This document shows, piece by piece, positions 1 through 6,653 of a DNA stretch of 11,337 bases; position 1 is the first letter of the stretch; each line of letters starts with the position of its first letter. The notes below the pieces were generated by a model. That model saw nothing but the letters and a program-made list of their open reading frames with translations. It was not told the DNA's origin and searched no databases. This stretch comes from Clostridiaceae bacterium (lineage in GTDB: Bacteria > Bacillota > Clostridia > Saccharofermentanales > DTU023): assembly GCA_012841255.1 (NCBI GenBank), contig DUUZ01000167.1, positions 1-11,337 on the forward strand, written 5' to 3'. The position numbers were made by a program, and so were the translations under genes.

Positions 1-478
1 AGGTAAAGAAAAAGGTGATCTTGCGGTTGTCAAAGCGGAACTCCACGTCAATGAGCGACATGTCCAGCCCGTAGGACTCCACCCGCTCCCGGGCGGTCAC
101 CAGGGCCTCGGCCTCCAGGATCTTATTCTCCTCATAGTGCATGAGGTCATCGTTGGAAGCCAGGCGGAGGACCCGCTTCAAGGGCGCCCGCAGGAGCTTG
201 CGGGGCAGGTAATGGGGCCAGTCGGCCGCCACTCCCATCTCGATCCCCTGGGCCGTTTCCACGATGACATAGTCCCCCCTGCGGATGGAATGTTCGCCAG
301 GAGAGAAATGGTAGACCTTGCCCCGGCCGTGCAGGCGGACGCCGACCAGATGGACCAGGTCCTCGGTATCTGCGGGGGTTTCGGGCGGTGCACAGCCTGC
401 CCCCTGACAGGGACAGGGCGTATATTCTTCGTCTGCCGGATTCACTTGCGGCAGGTCTTGATCTTCAAAATGGTTCAC
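1..478 (-). CDS. ricT: RicT/YaaT-like PSP1-domain protein, 3' part outside window
   Basis: The 159 visible residues match the PSP1 domain of RicT (YaaT). The run from about residue 43 (LVGVRLHGRGKVYHFSPGE, then GDYVIVETAQGIEMG at 68-82) and the segment ending FRFDNRKITFFFT are diagnostic. In Bacillus, RicT works with RicA and RicF in a cytoplasmic Fe-S complex that promotes RNase Y-dependent mRNA maturation and affects sporulation, competence and biofilm; that role is inferred by family. The start is a GTG at 478-476: an in-frame TAA lies seven codons upstream and no other start codon intervenes. The ribosome-binding site (CGGAAAG) is weak. The N-terminus carries an unusual C22-x-C24-x4-C29 cluster before the PSP1 fold. 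It is last of the visible tmk-darA-holB-ricT genes, 54 nt after holB. The C-terminal part, where the known Fe-S cysteines of RicT would lie, is off the left edge. Confidence 0.88.
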   Translation of the reverse strand, partial: MNHFEDQDLPQVNPADEEYTPCPCQGAGCAPPETPADTEDLVHLVGVRLHGRGKVYHFSPGEHSIRRGDYVIVETAQGIEMGVAADWPHYLPRKLLRAPLKRVLRLASNDDLMHYEENKILEAEALVTARERVESYGLDMSLIDVEFRFDNRKITFFFT

Positions 479-509
479 GGTATCTTTCCGTTTCTTTTTT
501 TATAGTTTA

Positions 510-527
510 CCGGCTCCAGGGAGCCGG
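510..527. repeat. Perfect 8-bp inverted repeat between holB and ricT
   Basis: CCGGCTCC and GGAGCCGG are separated by two bases, which would give a hairpin with at least a 7-bp stem in the holB-ricT mRNA. On the minus strand it is followed by an A-rich stretch rather than a T tract, so it does not look like an intrinsic terminator. It may be an mRNA stability or processing element, or chance. Confidence 0.55.
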
Positions 528-532
528 AGACG

Positions 533-1624
533 TTACATAAAGCGGTCATTCAGGACAAAAGCCCCGGCCGCTTCCTCGTCTCCGCCCAAAAATGCGCGAA
601 GACCAAGAAGCAGGCGGGCTGCCGTATGGTCAAAATTGGCGTTCCCCGAAAGGGCCCGGCCCGTCTGGCGGATGAGGAGGGCGGCCCGGCCGGTGTCGGC
701 CTGGGGGTAGCGGCCTGATTGTTTTTTGATCTCCCCCGCAAGGTCCCTGTTGACCAGGCGGGCATTGGGAAGATCCTTTTGCAGGATGAGCCAGTCCCGT
801 AAGAAAGACTCCAGAATCCGGAAGACCTGCGGCATCCTGTTCTTTTCGTCCTTGAGAATGCCCAGGCCCTCGGTCAGGCAATAACTCCTGCCTGCGGCCG
901 GCAGCTTTTCAAAAAGGCCGAAGAGGCGGGCCCGAAGATCCCGGAAATCCTCATCGCCGGCGATGGCCAGGGCCGGACCCGGCAGGCCGTCTGCGTAACT
1001 TATAGCCAGTTCCGCTTCCCGGCCTTCAAAGCCTTCCTCTTTGAGGATGGCCCGGATGGCGTCATCGCTTCGGCGGCCCATCAGGATCTTGCGGGAGCGG
1101 GACAGGATGGTGGGCAAAAGCCGGTCGGCATCCTCGGTCATGAGAATGAAACGGACAAAGCCGGGGTGGTCCTCCAGAGGTTTTAAAAGTGCATTCTGGC
1201 TCTGCTCATTCAGGGTTTCCGCCTTAACCGCCGAAATGATGTAGACCCGGCGGCGGCTGATCTGGGGAAAGACCTGCAAATTCTGGGCTACCTTGCTACG
1301 TACATCGGAGACGGCGATGGCCGTTTTACCGCTTTCCGGTTCCAGTTCCACCAGGTCATGGTGAGCGCCCGCCGCCATGAGACGGCAGGAGGGGCAGCTG
1401 CCGCAGGCACCCGATCCCGCATCCGGCCGGTCACAAAGGAGGGCTGCTGCCAGCCGGCGGGCGGCATAGTGCTTACCCGCCCCCTCTTCACCGACCAGGA
1501 GAACGGGAGAGGCGTTGCCGGTCAGGGAAAGGGCCAGATTCTCCTTCAGCGGATCCGAAGAGGCAATGGAATGAAAGGACAGGTCAAGAGGCTGCCCTTC
1601 TTTGTCCTGCGCAAGCGCTCCCAT
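533..1624 (-). CDS. holB: DNA polymerase III delta-prime subunit
   Basis: This 363-residue protein is the delta-prime subunit of the clamp loader, which with DnaX and delta loads the beta clamp at the replication fork. It shows the clamp-loader AAA+ layout: a P-loop-like GEEGAGKH (45-52), a four-cysteine zinc module (C64, C74, C77, C80; C-x9-C-x2-C-x2-C), the NALLKPLEDHP segment (144-154) corresponding to the usual NALLKxLEEPP, and the arginine-finger region TILSRSRK (172-179). Two residues differ from textbook motifs: the P-loop ends KH instead of KT/KS, and SRC reads SRS. The first fits a subunit that does not hydrolyse ATP, and the finger arginine is kept. I chose the ATG at 1624, one base after the darA TGA, because the longer open frame upstream only overlaps darA and has no homology-like sequence. 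There is no good Shine-Dalgarno, so translation is probably coupled to darA. Confidence 0.93.
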   Translation of the reverse strand: MGALAQDKEGQPLDLSFHSIASSDPLKENLALSLTGNASPVLLVGEEGAGKHYAARRLAAALLCDRPDAGSGACGSCPSCRLMAAGAHHDLVELEPESGKTAIAVSDVRSKVAQNLQVFPQISRRRVYIISAVKAETLNEQSQNALLKPLEDHPGFVRFILMTEDADRLLPTILSRSRKILMGRRSDDAIRAILKEEGFEGREAELAISYADGLPGPALAIAGDEDFRDLRARLFGLFEKLPAAGRSYCLTEGLGILKDEKNRMPQVFRILESFLRDWLILQKDLPNARLVNRDLAGEIKKQSGRYPQADTGRAALLIRQTGRALSGNANFDHTAARLLLGLRAFLGGDEEAAGAFVLNDRFM

Positions 1625-1625
1625 G

Positions 1626-1955
1626 TCAGAATTTTTCGAAATGTTCGACCGGGACCACAAAAACCGTGGCCCCCCCGATGTTGACTTCGACCGGGTAGGG
1701 GACGTAAGAAGCACCCATGTTGGACGGCGGAATGCTGGCATTGATGGCCGCCTTCCGGCTCTTGGAGTTCTTGCGGATGATGGAGATCACTTCATCCTGC
1801 TCCGCATCCTCCACCACCGTCATCAGGGTGGTGTTGCCCGACCGCAGGAAGCCCCCCGTCGAGTGCAGCTTGGTCACCCGGTAGCCTGCCCGGTTGACTT
1901 CAGCCATCAGGCGCGGTGAATCGTCGTCACTGACAATGGCAAAGATAAGTTTCAT
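1626..1955 (-). CDS. darA: Cyclic-di-AMP receptor DarA (PII-like, YaaQ/PstA)
   Basis: The 109-residue protein has the usual length and strongly matches DarA/YaaQ from start to end: MKLIFAIVSDDDS at the N-terminus, GGFLRSGNTT at 34-43 and YVPYPVEVNIGGATVFVVPVE at 84-104. DarA is a cytosolic trimeric PII-like protein that binds the second messenger c-di-AMP. From memory of PstA structures, R26, T28, F36 and N41 contribute to the ligand site, and all four are present. Its downstream targets are poorly understood in the family generally. An AAGGAG ribosome-binding site lies 9 nt before the ATG. The start overlaps the tmk stop in an ATGA, and holB follows after one base, so the three genes are almost certainly co-translated. 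The yaaR gene found next to darA in Bacillus is missing here. Confidence 0.96.
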   Translation of the reverse strand: MKLIFAIVSDDDSPRLMAEVNRAGYRVTKLHSTGGFLRSGNTTLMTVVEDAEQDEVISIIRKNSKSRKAAINASIPPSNMGASYVPYPVEVNIGGATVFVVPVEHFEKF

Positions 1956-2584
1956 AGTAATCTGCTCCTTACTTGTTCTCGGATCAGCCGTGCAGTCTCT
2001 TCCTTTTCCTCCTGGGAGCGGATGGAGACAACACGGGAGGGTTCCTCCCGGGCGATGGCGCGGAAGCCTTGGCAGACCCGCTGCTTGAAAGCGTCCGGTT
2101 CAACGTCGAGCCGGTCGGAACGTCCGTCTTCATGCCGTTCATCCAGGCGGGCCGAACGCGTGTCCTGGGGCAGCTCCAGCAGGATGGTCAGGTCAGGGAC
2201 CGTCCCGCCCATGGCCAGCTGGTTCAGATCCCGGATCAGCCGGACATCCAGTCCGCGGCCGTAGCCCTGGTAGGCCACCGTCGAGTCGTGGAAACGGTCG
2301 CTGATGACCCAGACACCCCGGTCAAGCGCGGGCCGGACGATCTCGCGGATCAGCTGGGCCCGTGCAGCTTCGAATAAAAACAGTTCCGTCTCGGAGGTCA
2401 TCTCGGTAAAACGTGAATCCAGCAAAAGCCGCCGGATTCCCTCGCCGATCCTGGTACCCCCCGGCTCCCGCAGGTACAGGGTCGAAAAGCCCAGGGACCG
2501 GAGATAGTCATCCAGATAGCGGATCTGGGTCGTTTTCCCCGAACCGTCGATTCCTTCAAAGGTGATTAATTTCCCCTTTTCCAA
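1952..2584 (-). CDS. tmk: Thymidylate kinase (dTMP kinase)
   Basis: This enzyme phosphorylates dTMP to dTDP with ATP, a required step in dTTP synthesis. With a TTG start at 2584 the protein is 210 residues, the normal family length. Motifs in order: P-loop GIDGSGKT (11-18), LREPGGTRIGEGIR (38-51) for dTMP binding, DRFHDSTVAYQGYGRG (96-111) corresponding to the DR(Y/F) motif, and the LID-like segment with R155, R158 and D160 leading into F166 and RV. The TTG gives the classical N-terminus (MEKGKLITFEGIDG) and has a GGGGG ribosome-binding site 10 nt upstream. An in-frame ATG at 2638 would add 18 residues with no family resemblance, lacks a Shine-Dalgarno, and falls inside a possible -10 element. 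The stop overlaps the darA start. Family and function are very secure; the start is moderately sure. Confidence 0.95.
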   Translation of the reverse strand: MEKGKLITFEGIDGSGKTTQIRYLDDYLRSLGFSTLYLREPGGTRIGEGIRRLLLDSRFTEMTSETELFLFEAARAQLIREIVRPALDRGVWVISDRFHDSTVAYQGYGRGLDVRLIRDLNQLAMGGTVPDLTILLELPQDTRSARLDERHEDGRSDRLDVEPDAFKQRVCQGFRAIAREEPSRVVSIRSQEEKEETARLIREQVRSRLL

Positions 2585-2594
2585 GACCCTTTTA

Positions 2595-2599
2595 CCCCC
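2595..2599 (-). promoter_or_regulatory. Ribosome-binding site supporting the tmk TTG start
   Basis: GGGGG on the minus strand sits 10 nt before the TTG at 2584. It is the only purine-rich Shine-Dalgarno-like element near either candidate tmk start, and it favours the shorter protein. The match to the anti-Shine-Dalgarno is imperfect and the spacing is at the long end. Confidence 0.4.
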
Positions 2600-2636
2600 G
2601 AAATTCTTCCCTGAGAATCCATACAGGGACAATGTC

Positions 2637-2664
2637 ATCTTAGCATAAAGGCAGATTATTCAAA
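2637..2664 (-). promoter_or_regulatory. Possible internal promoter for tmk-darA-holB-ricT
   Basis: The minus strand reads TGC-TAAGAT (2645-2637), an extended -10, with TTGAAT or TTTGAA 15-16 bp upstream (2658-2664) in the gap after the decarboxylase-like gene. The -35 is weak. If used, transcripts would start downstream of the ATG at 2638, which fits the TTG start assigned to tmk. This is a guess from sequence only. Confidence 0.25.
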
Positions 2665-2669
2665 AAAGT

Positions 2670-4064
2670 TTACAAGGACCCCCGGACCGTAATTCCGGCC
2701 TCCCTGAGCTGCTTCAAAAAGGCCAATGTTTCCTCATCCGCCTTCTCTCCGGGCCAGACAAGCGGCATGCCCGGAGGGTAGGGGGCCAGGGCCGCCGGAA
2801 CCGTTTTTCCGGCAGGGCCGAACATGCCCCGGCGGACTGAAACAGAAAAGGCTGCCGGCCGGGAAAGAAGCCGGTCCTGCTCCCGTGAAAGGAGATTGAC
2901 GCGATCCAGATGAGCCTGCCGTTCCGTCTCATTCTGAACGGGCTCCATGGTTAAAAGAGCCTCCAGCAGCCGGTCATAGTCCCCGTCGGGCTGGTCGAAG
3001 CCCGGGATGAAGACCGCCCGGCTAAGATCCGCCATCTCGGGATCGATCCCCGCCCGGTCCAGCATTTCTAAAAAATAGAGGCGGTCCCGGCCCAGACCGG
3101 AAAAATCCAGGACCAGGCGGCTGGCATCCGCACCGGCAGGCAGGAGCCTGCGAAAAGAGGGCGGAAGCCTGCGGCTAAGTTCCTGGTTTTTGAAGATCAG
3201 GCGCCCGATTGCCGCCTCTCCGTGCGCCTGGGCCCGGGCCCGGGCCGCATCCATGCTGGCGGCGATGAGAAAGGAGGGACTGGAGGTCTGGAAGACCTTG
3301 ACAAAGCGGGCAGCCCGTCCGCTGTCAAGCCGTTTTTCTTCAAGGGCCCCCCGCGACAGGTGTAAAAAAGAGGCTGGTGTCAAGGCCGGCAGCGTCTTGT
3401 GAGCGCTTTGGCAGACCAGGTCAGCCCCCTGGAAAAGAGCCGTGGGGGGAAGCTGGCCGGGAGCCGCAACAAAGTGGGCTCCGTGGGCTTCATCGACCAG
3501 AAGCAGCATGCCCAGCTCCCGGGCCATCCTGGCAATGGGTTCCAGGTCAAGCGTCCGCCCGAAATAATCCGGGGACGTGACAAAGACAGCCCGCGCCCTG
3601 GGGTTCTCCTCCATGGTCCGGAGAAAATCTGAGGCCGACGGCTGGCCGTCAGGGAAGATCTGACCTTCTTCAGGTTTGACAAAAACAGGTGCAAGTCCCA
3701 GGATACCGGCGGCGTGAACAGCCGCCAGATGAACGGCCCGAGGCAGGATGACCCGGTCCCCTTCCTGGAGGGCCGTTGCCATCATAATGAAAATGGAGGC
3801 GGTGGTACCCGCGGTAATAAACCAAGTCTCCCCGGCACCGAAAAATTCTGCCGCCTGCCGGTAGGCGGCCAGGACATGGCCGGAAGGCTCCGCCAGATCA
3901 CCCGTGCCGTCCAGTTCCGTGACATCGAAAGCCGACAGCTTGTGGAGGGGGAACTGGAAGCGTCCCTGCCGGTGGCCCGGCATATGGAAGGAAACGCGGC
4001 CGGCCTGCTCCGTCAGGGCATGGACCAGCGGCATCTTCTCCTTTTGACCGTCAAACGGTCCCAT
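2670..4064 (-). CDS. PLP-dependent Orn/Lys/Arg decarboxylase-family protein (YaaO-like)
   Basis: This 464-residue fold-type I PLP enzyme resembles the short YaaO-type members of the Orn/Lys/Arg decarboxylase family. Visible motifs: FHMPGHRQG (26-34), ELDGTGDL (50-57), VDEAHGAHF (190-198) with D191 for the PLP ring nitrogen, the Schiff-base lysine K223 in SAHKTLPALT, and PYPPGMPLVWPGE (428-440), typical of the C-terminal domain. The segment that usually reads HKS around the PLP-stacking histidine reads HLA here (H112). Substrate cannot be assigned; arginine, lysine or another amino acid are possible. The ATG at 4064 has GTGAGG 7 nt upstream. A second ATG at residue 11 follows AAGGAG at very short spacing. 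The gene lies 14 nt after the disordered-protein gene and upstream of tmk, where yaaO sits in Bacillus. Confidence 0.85.
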   Translation of the reverse strand: MGPFDGQKEKMPLVHALTEQAGRVSFHMPGHRQGRFQFPLHKLSAFDVTELDGTGDLAEPSGHVLAAYRQAAEFFGAGETWFITAGTTASIFIMMATALQEGDRVILPRAVHLAAVHAAGILGLAPVFVKPEEGQIFPDGQPSASDFLRTMEENPRARAVFVTSPDYFGRTLDLEPIARMARELGMLLLVDEAHGAHFVAAPGQLPPTALFQGADLVCQSAHKTLPALTPASFLHLSRGALEEKRLDSGRAARFVKVFQTSSPSFLIAASMDAARARAQAHGEAAIGRLIFKNQELSRRLPPSFRRLLPAGADASRLVLDFSGLGRDRLYFLEMLDRAGIDPEMADLSRAVFIPGFDQPDGDYDRLLEALLTMEPVQNETERQAHLDRVNLLSREQDRLLSRPAAFSVSVRRGMFGPAGKTVPAALAPYPPGMPLVWPGEKADEETLAFLKQLREAGITVRGSL

Positions 4065-4078
4065 CGGGGTACCTCACC

Positions 4079-4567
4079 TTAAATATCGAGTTTCAGATTG
4101 CGGATACTGTCGATATCGATCTGGATATCCTTTTCGATCCTGGAAATGTCGCGGACCACGTCATCCACAGTCTCTTCCGCACGGAAGGCCGGATCCGGCC
4201 TGTTCCCCCGCCTGGAACGTTTCTTGGAAGAAGTCTTCCGGGGAGCGGTCCCCTCCGTCTCACGCGGGCTCTGGTTTTTGATTTCTTCAGAAACTTGAGC
4301 TTCAGCCGTTTTAGGTTTCTGAGGCTTCCGCTCTTCTTGCGGTTTACGCTCAGACTGCGGCTTCCCCGACGTCTCGGCCCTTTGCCTGCTACCCTGGGGC
4401 CTGTTCCCCTGGGGCTTATTCCCCTGGGGCTTTCGCCTTTGCCGGGAGCGCTGGCCGCCCTGGCCCTCCCGGGATTTCTGCGAAGGCCGTCTGGATCCCT
4501 CCGAGCTGCCCCGGGGCTTGATCTCCCGTTGGCGGACATCGCCCTTGCTTTTATTATCTTCAGACAT
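4079..4567 (-). CDS. Uncharacterised basic, disordered protein, 162 aa
   Basis: I do not recognise this protein. It begins at an ATG with AAAGGAG 9 nt upstream and follows an extended -10 promoter, so it is probably translated. Residues 1-130 are rich in K, R, Q, P, G, S and E, with no cysteine, tryptophan or tyrosine and one phenylalanine (F128). They include three tandem five-residue units (KPQGN, KPQGN, RPQGS, 46-60), further KPQ steps at 69, 75 and 81, and a basic patch KKRSRRGNR (115-123). Residues 131-162 change character: an acidic, heptad-like probable amphipathic helix (VDDVVRDISRIEKDIQIDIDSI). The layout suggests a nucleic-acid-binding disordered tail plus a short docking or oligomerisation helix, but that is inference. 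It is first in the operon leading to tmk and holB, 14 nt before the decarboxylase-like gene. Confidence 0.7.
   Translation of the reverse strand: MSEDNKSKGDVRQREIKPRGSSEGSRRPSQKSREGQGGQRSRQRRKPQGNKPQGNRPQGSRQRAETSGKPQSERKPQEERKPQKPKTAEAQVSEEIKNQSPRETEGTAPRKTSSKKRSRRGNRPDPAFRAEETVDDVVRDISRIEKDIQIDIDSIRNLKLDI
4392..4436 (-). repeat. Three tandem 15-bp coding repeats
   Basis: Three consecutive 15-bp units, each starting CCCTGGGGC on the plus strand, encode the KPQGN/RPQGS repeats of the disordered protein. The units differ at a few positions, several of them synonymous, so the repeat is not a very recent duplication. In-frame unit length means copy-number change would keep the gene open. Confidence 0.8.
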
Positions 4568-4602
4568 CAGCGGTCGCTCCTTTATTATTATGGATCTTTT
4601 CT

Positions 4603-4611
4603 ATTGTAGCA
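4603..4611 (-). promoter_or_regulatory. Extended -10 promoter of the tmk-region operon
   Basis: The minus strand reads TGC-TACAAT (4611-4603), an extended -10 element with a five-of-six match to TATAAT. No convincing -35 is seen at 16-18 bp. It lies 35 nt upstream of the ATG of the 162-residue protein and just downstream of the clpX terminator, the right place for an operon promoter. Confidence 0.55.
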
Positions 4612-4613
4612 TG

Positions 4614-4629
4614 CGGCCCCGCAGGGCCG
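4614..4629. repeat. Inverted repeat abutting the -10 element
   Basis: CGGCCC and GGGCCG face each other across four bases, two bases from the extended -10 element, in the spacer between -10 and -35. The position would suit a repressor site, but the arms are short and pure G/C in a GC-rich genome, so chance is possible. Confidence 0.35.
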
Positions 4630-4655
4630 TTCTTGCCGGCTGCCTTTTTCCCGTC

Positions 4656-4683
4656 AAAAAAGACCGGCGGACCGGTCTTTTTT
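4656..4683 (-). terminator. Rho-independent terminator of tig-clpP-clpX
   Basis: A 6-bp G/C-rich stem (GACCGG/CCGGTC) with a four-base loop is flanked by six A and six T, so the stem can extend by A-T pairs and is followed by a T run on either strand. It begins about 20 nt after the clpX stop and should end that operon before the next promoter. Confidence 0.9.
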
Positions 4684-4704
4684 GCCAAAGGCTGCCATTC
4701 GCCG

Positions 4705-5997
4705 TCAGGCATTGGCCGCCTTCTTTTCACTGGTTTTTTTCTTACGCTTCAAGGCAGGCTTCTCCTCGCCCCGGACGCTGGCCTCCGAGATAAAGACCTC
4801 ACAGACATCGCCGCAGGAGGGGATATCGTACATGACGTCCAGCATCAGGCGTTCCAGGATGGAGCGGAGCCCGCGGGCACCGGTCTTCAGTTTCTGGGCC
4901 TCCCGGGCCACTTCCCGGATGGCCGCTTCTTCAAAGACCAGATTGACATCGTCAAAGCGCATCAGCTTCTGGTACTGCTTCAGAAGTGCATTTTTCGGTT
5001 CCTGCAGGATGCGGATCAGGGCCTCCTCGTCCAGTTCGTCCAGAGCCACGACAACGGGCACCCGACCGATGAACTCGGGGATGAGGCCGAAGCGGAGCAG
5101 GTCCTCGGGCAGGAGGCGGGAAAAGAGCTCGCTTCCTTCAAGCTTGGCCGACCCTTCGATTTCCGCTCCGAAACCGATGGACTTCTGGCCGATCCGGTCC
5201 CGGATGATCTTGTCCATGCCGGCAAAGGCGCCGCCCAGGATGAAGAGGATGTTGGTGGTGTCGATCTGGATGAACTCCTGGTGGGGATGCTTTCTCCCCC
5301 CCTGGGGCGGCACATTGGCCACCGTGCTCTCCAGTATTTTGAGCAGGGCCTGCTGCACCCCCTCCCCGCTTACATCGCGGGTGATGGAAGGGTTGTCCGA
5401 CCGGCGGGTGATCTTGTCGATCTCATCGATGTAGATGATGCCCTGTTCGGCCGCACTGATATTGAAATCTGCATTCTGGATCAGGCGGAGGAGGATATTC
5501 TCGACATCTTCACCCACATAGCCGGCCTCGGTCAGGGCCGTGGCATCGGCAATGGCAAAGGGGACGTTGAGGATGCGGGCTAGGGTCTGGGCCAGAAGTG
5601 TCTTGCCGGAACCCGAGGGCCCCAGAAGCATGATGTTGCTCTTTTGCAGTTCAACCCCGTCGTCCTCCTCTTCCACCAGGTCCGAGAAGACCCGTTTGTA
5701 GTGGTTGTAAACGGAGACAGCCAGGGTCTTCTTGGCCTCTTCCTGCCCGATCACGTATTCGTCCAGCTTCTCCTTGATCTGCTGGGGGGTGAGAAGGTTC
5801 ATCCCGTCTACATCCGGGCCCCCGCGGACACGCTTGCTGCCCGGTTCCTCCGCCAGCATCTCATCACAGAGCATGACGCATTCATTGCAGATGTAGACTC
5901 CGGGACCGGCGATCAGGCGTTCCACCTGATCTTCCGTCTTCCCGCAAAAAGAGCAATGAAGCGGCGTGTATTGATCCTGGTCTTTTTTGTCAGACAT
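4705..5997 (-). CDS. clpX: ATP-dependent Clp protease unfoldase subunit ClpX
   Basis: ClpX is the hexameric AAA+ unfoldase that selects substrates and threads them into ClpP. The 430-residue protein is full length. It has the N-terminal zinc-binding domain (C15, C18, C37, C40), Walker A GPSGSGKT (126-133), the pore loop GYVG (159-162), Walker B IIYIDEID (187-194), the RKH pore loop (235-237), the ClpP-docking IGF tripeptide (274-276) and a C-terminal sensor-2 segment around GARGLRSILE. The last 20 residues are a lysine-rich tail. Its ATG has AAAGGAAG 5 nt upstream and lies 26 nt after clpP. Gene order tig-clpP-clpX and the presence of the IGF loop indicate a normal ClpXP pair. The terminator at 4656-4683 closes the operon. 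Confidence 0.98.
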   Translation of the reverse strand: MSDKKDQDQYTPLHCSFCGKTEDQVERLIAGPGVYICNECVMLCDEMLAEEPGSKRVRGGPDVDGMNLLTPQQIKEKLDEYVIGQEEAKKTLAVSVYNHYKRVFSDLVEEEDDGVELQKSNIMLLGPSGSGKTLLAQTLARILNVPFAIADATALTEAGYVGEDVENILLRLIQNADFNISAAEQGIIYIDEIDKITRRSDNPSITRDVSGEGVQQALLKILESTVANVPPQGGRKHPHQEFIQIDTTNILFILGGAFAGMDKIIRDRIGQKSIGFGAEIEGSAKLEGSELFSRLLPEDLLRFGLIPEFIGRVPVVVALDELDEEALIRILQEPKNALLKQYQKLMRFDDVNLVFEEAAIREVAREAQKLKTGARGLRSILERLMLDVMYDIPSCGDVCEVFISEASVRGEEKPALKRKKKTSEKKAANA

Positions 5998-6023
5998 GGC
6001 GACTTCCTTTATTCTGGCTGCGA

Positions 6024-6650
6024 TTAAGCGCGTTTTTCCATGATCTTGTCGATCAGGCCGTAGTCCAAAGCTTCCTGGGCGGTCATCCAGCGGTCCCGGT
6101 CCGTGTCGCGCTCGATCACATCGTAGGGCTGGCCTGTCTTCTCGGAAAGGATGGTGTTCAGCCTCTTCTTAAGGCTGACAATGTACTCGGCCGCAATGGT
6201 AATGTCCGTCGCCTGTCCCTGGGCACCGCCGCTGGGCTGGTGGATCATGAGGTCGGCGTTGGGAAGGGCGAAACGCTTGCCCGGTGCACCGGCGGCGACC
6301 AGGAAGGCCCCCATGCTGGCGGCCATCCCCATGCAGATGGTCTGCACGTCCGGCTTGATGTATTGCATGGTGTCATAGATCAGAAGTCCGGAAGAGATCT
6401 CTCCTCCGGGACTGTTGATGTAAAACTGGATATCCTTTTCCGGGTCCTCGGCTTCCAGGAAAAGAAGCTGAGCCATGACCAGGCTGGCAGACACATGGTT
6501 GACGCTGTCGCTCAGGATGACGATCCGCTCTTTCAGGAGCCTGGAGAAGATATCGTAGGAGCGCTCGCCGCGCGTGGTCTGTTCGACGACCATGGGCACC
6601 AGATTCATCTTTGCCGGGTCGAAATGTTCATTATTGTTCCAATTGATCAT
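6024..6650 (-). CDS. clpP: ATP-dependent Clp protease proteolytic subunit ClpP
   Basis: ClpP forms the tetradecameric serine-protease chamber used by ClpX and other Clp ATPases in the cytosol. The 208-residue protein carries the catalytic triad S112 (in GMAASMGAF), H137 (in MIHQPSGG) and D186 (in RDTDRDRWM), and the INSPGG turn at 79-83. The start at 6650 is supported by GGAGG 8 nt upstream, located inside the end of tig. It adds 14 residues before MNLVP, where many Bacillota ClpPs begin. E. coli ClpP also has a 14-residue propeptide that is removed, so this may be a cleaved leader. An ATG at 6608 would give the shorter form but has no clear Shine-Dalgarno. Only 3 nt separate tig and clpP, and clpX follows 26 nt later. 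Confidence 0.98.
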   Translation of the reverse strand: MINWNNNEHFDPAKMNLVPMVVEQTTRGERSYDIFSRLLKERIVILSDSVNHVSASLVMAQLLFLEAEDPEKDIQFYINSPGGEISSGLLIYDTMQYIKPDVQTICMGMAASMGAFLVAAGAPGKRFALPNADLMIHQPSGGAQGQATDITIAAEYIVSLKKRLNTILSEKTGQPYDVIERDTDRDRWMTAQEALDYGLIDKIMEKRA

Positions 6651-6653
6651 TCA

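Noticed and set aside
510..527. Intrinsic terminator after holB
   Set aside because: The strand being transcribed shows A-rich sequence after the stem; the T run lies before the stem on the plus strand, where no gene ends.
1625..1741. Upstream extension of holB to an ATG at 1741
   Set aside because: The added 39 residues are read out of frame through darA and do not resemble a clamp-loader N-terminus.
4633..5583. Long plus-strand open frame opposite clpX
   Set aside because: It is a shadow of the clpX codon pattern in GC-rich DNA; the ClpX product on the other strand is complete and unambiguous.
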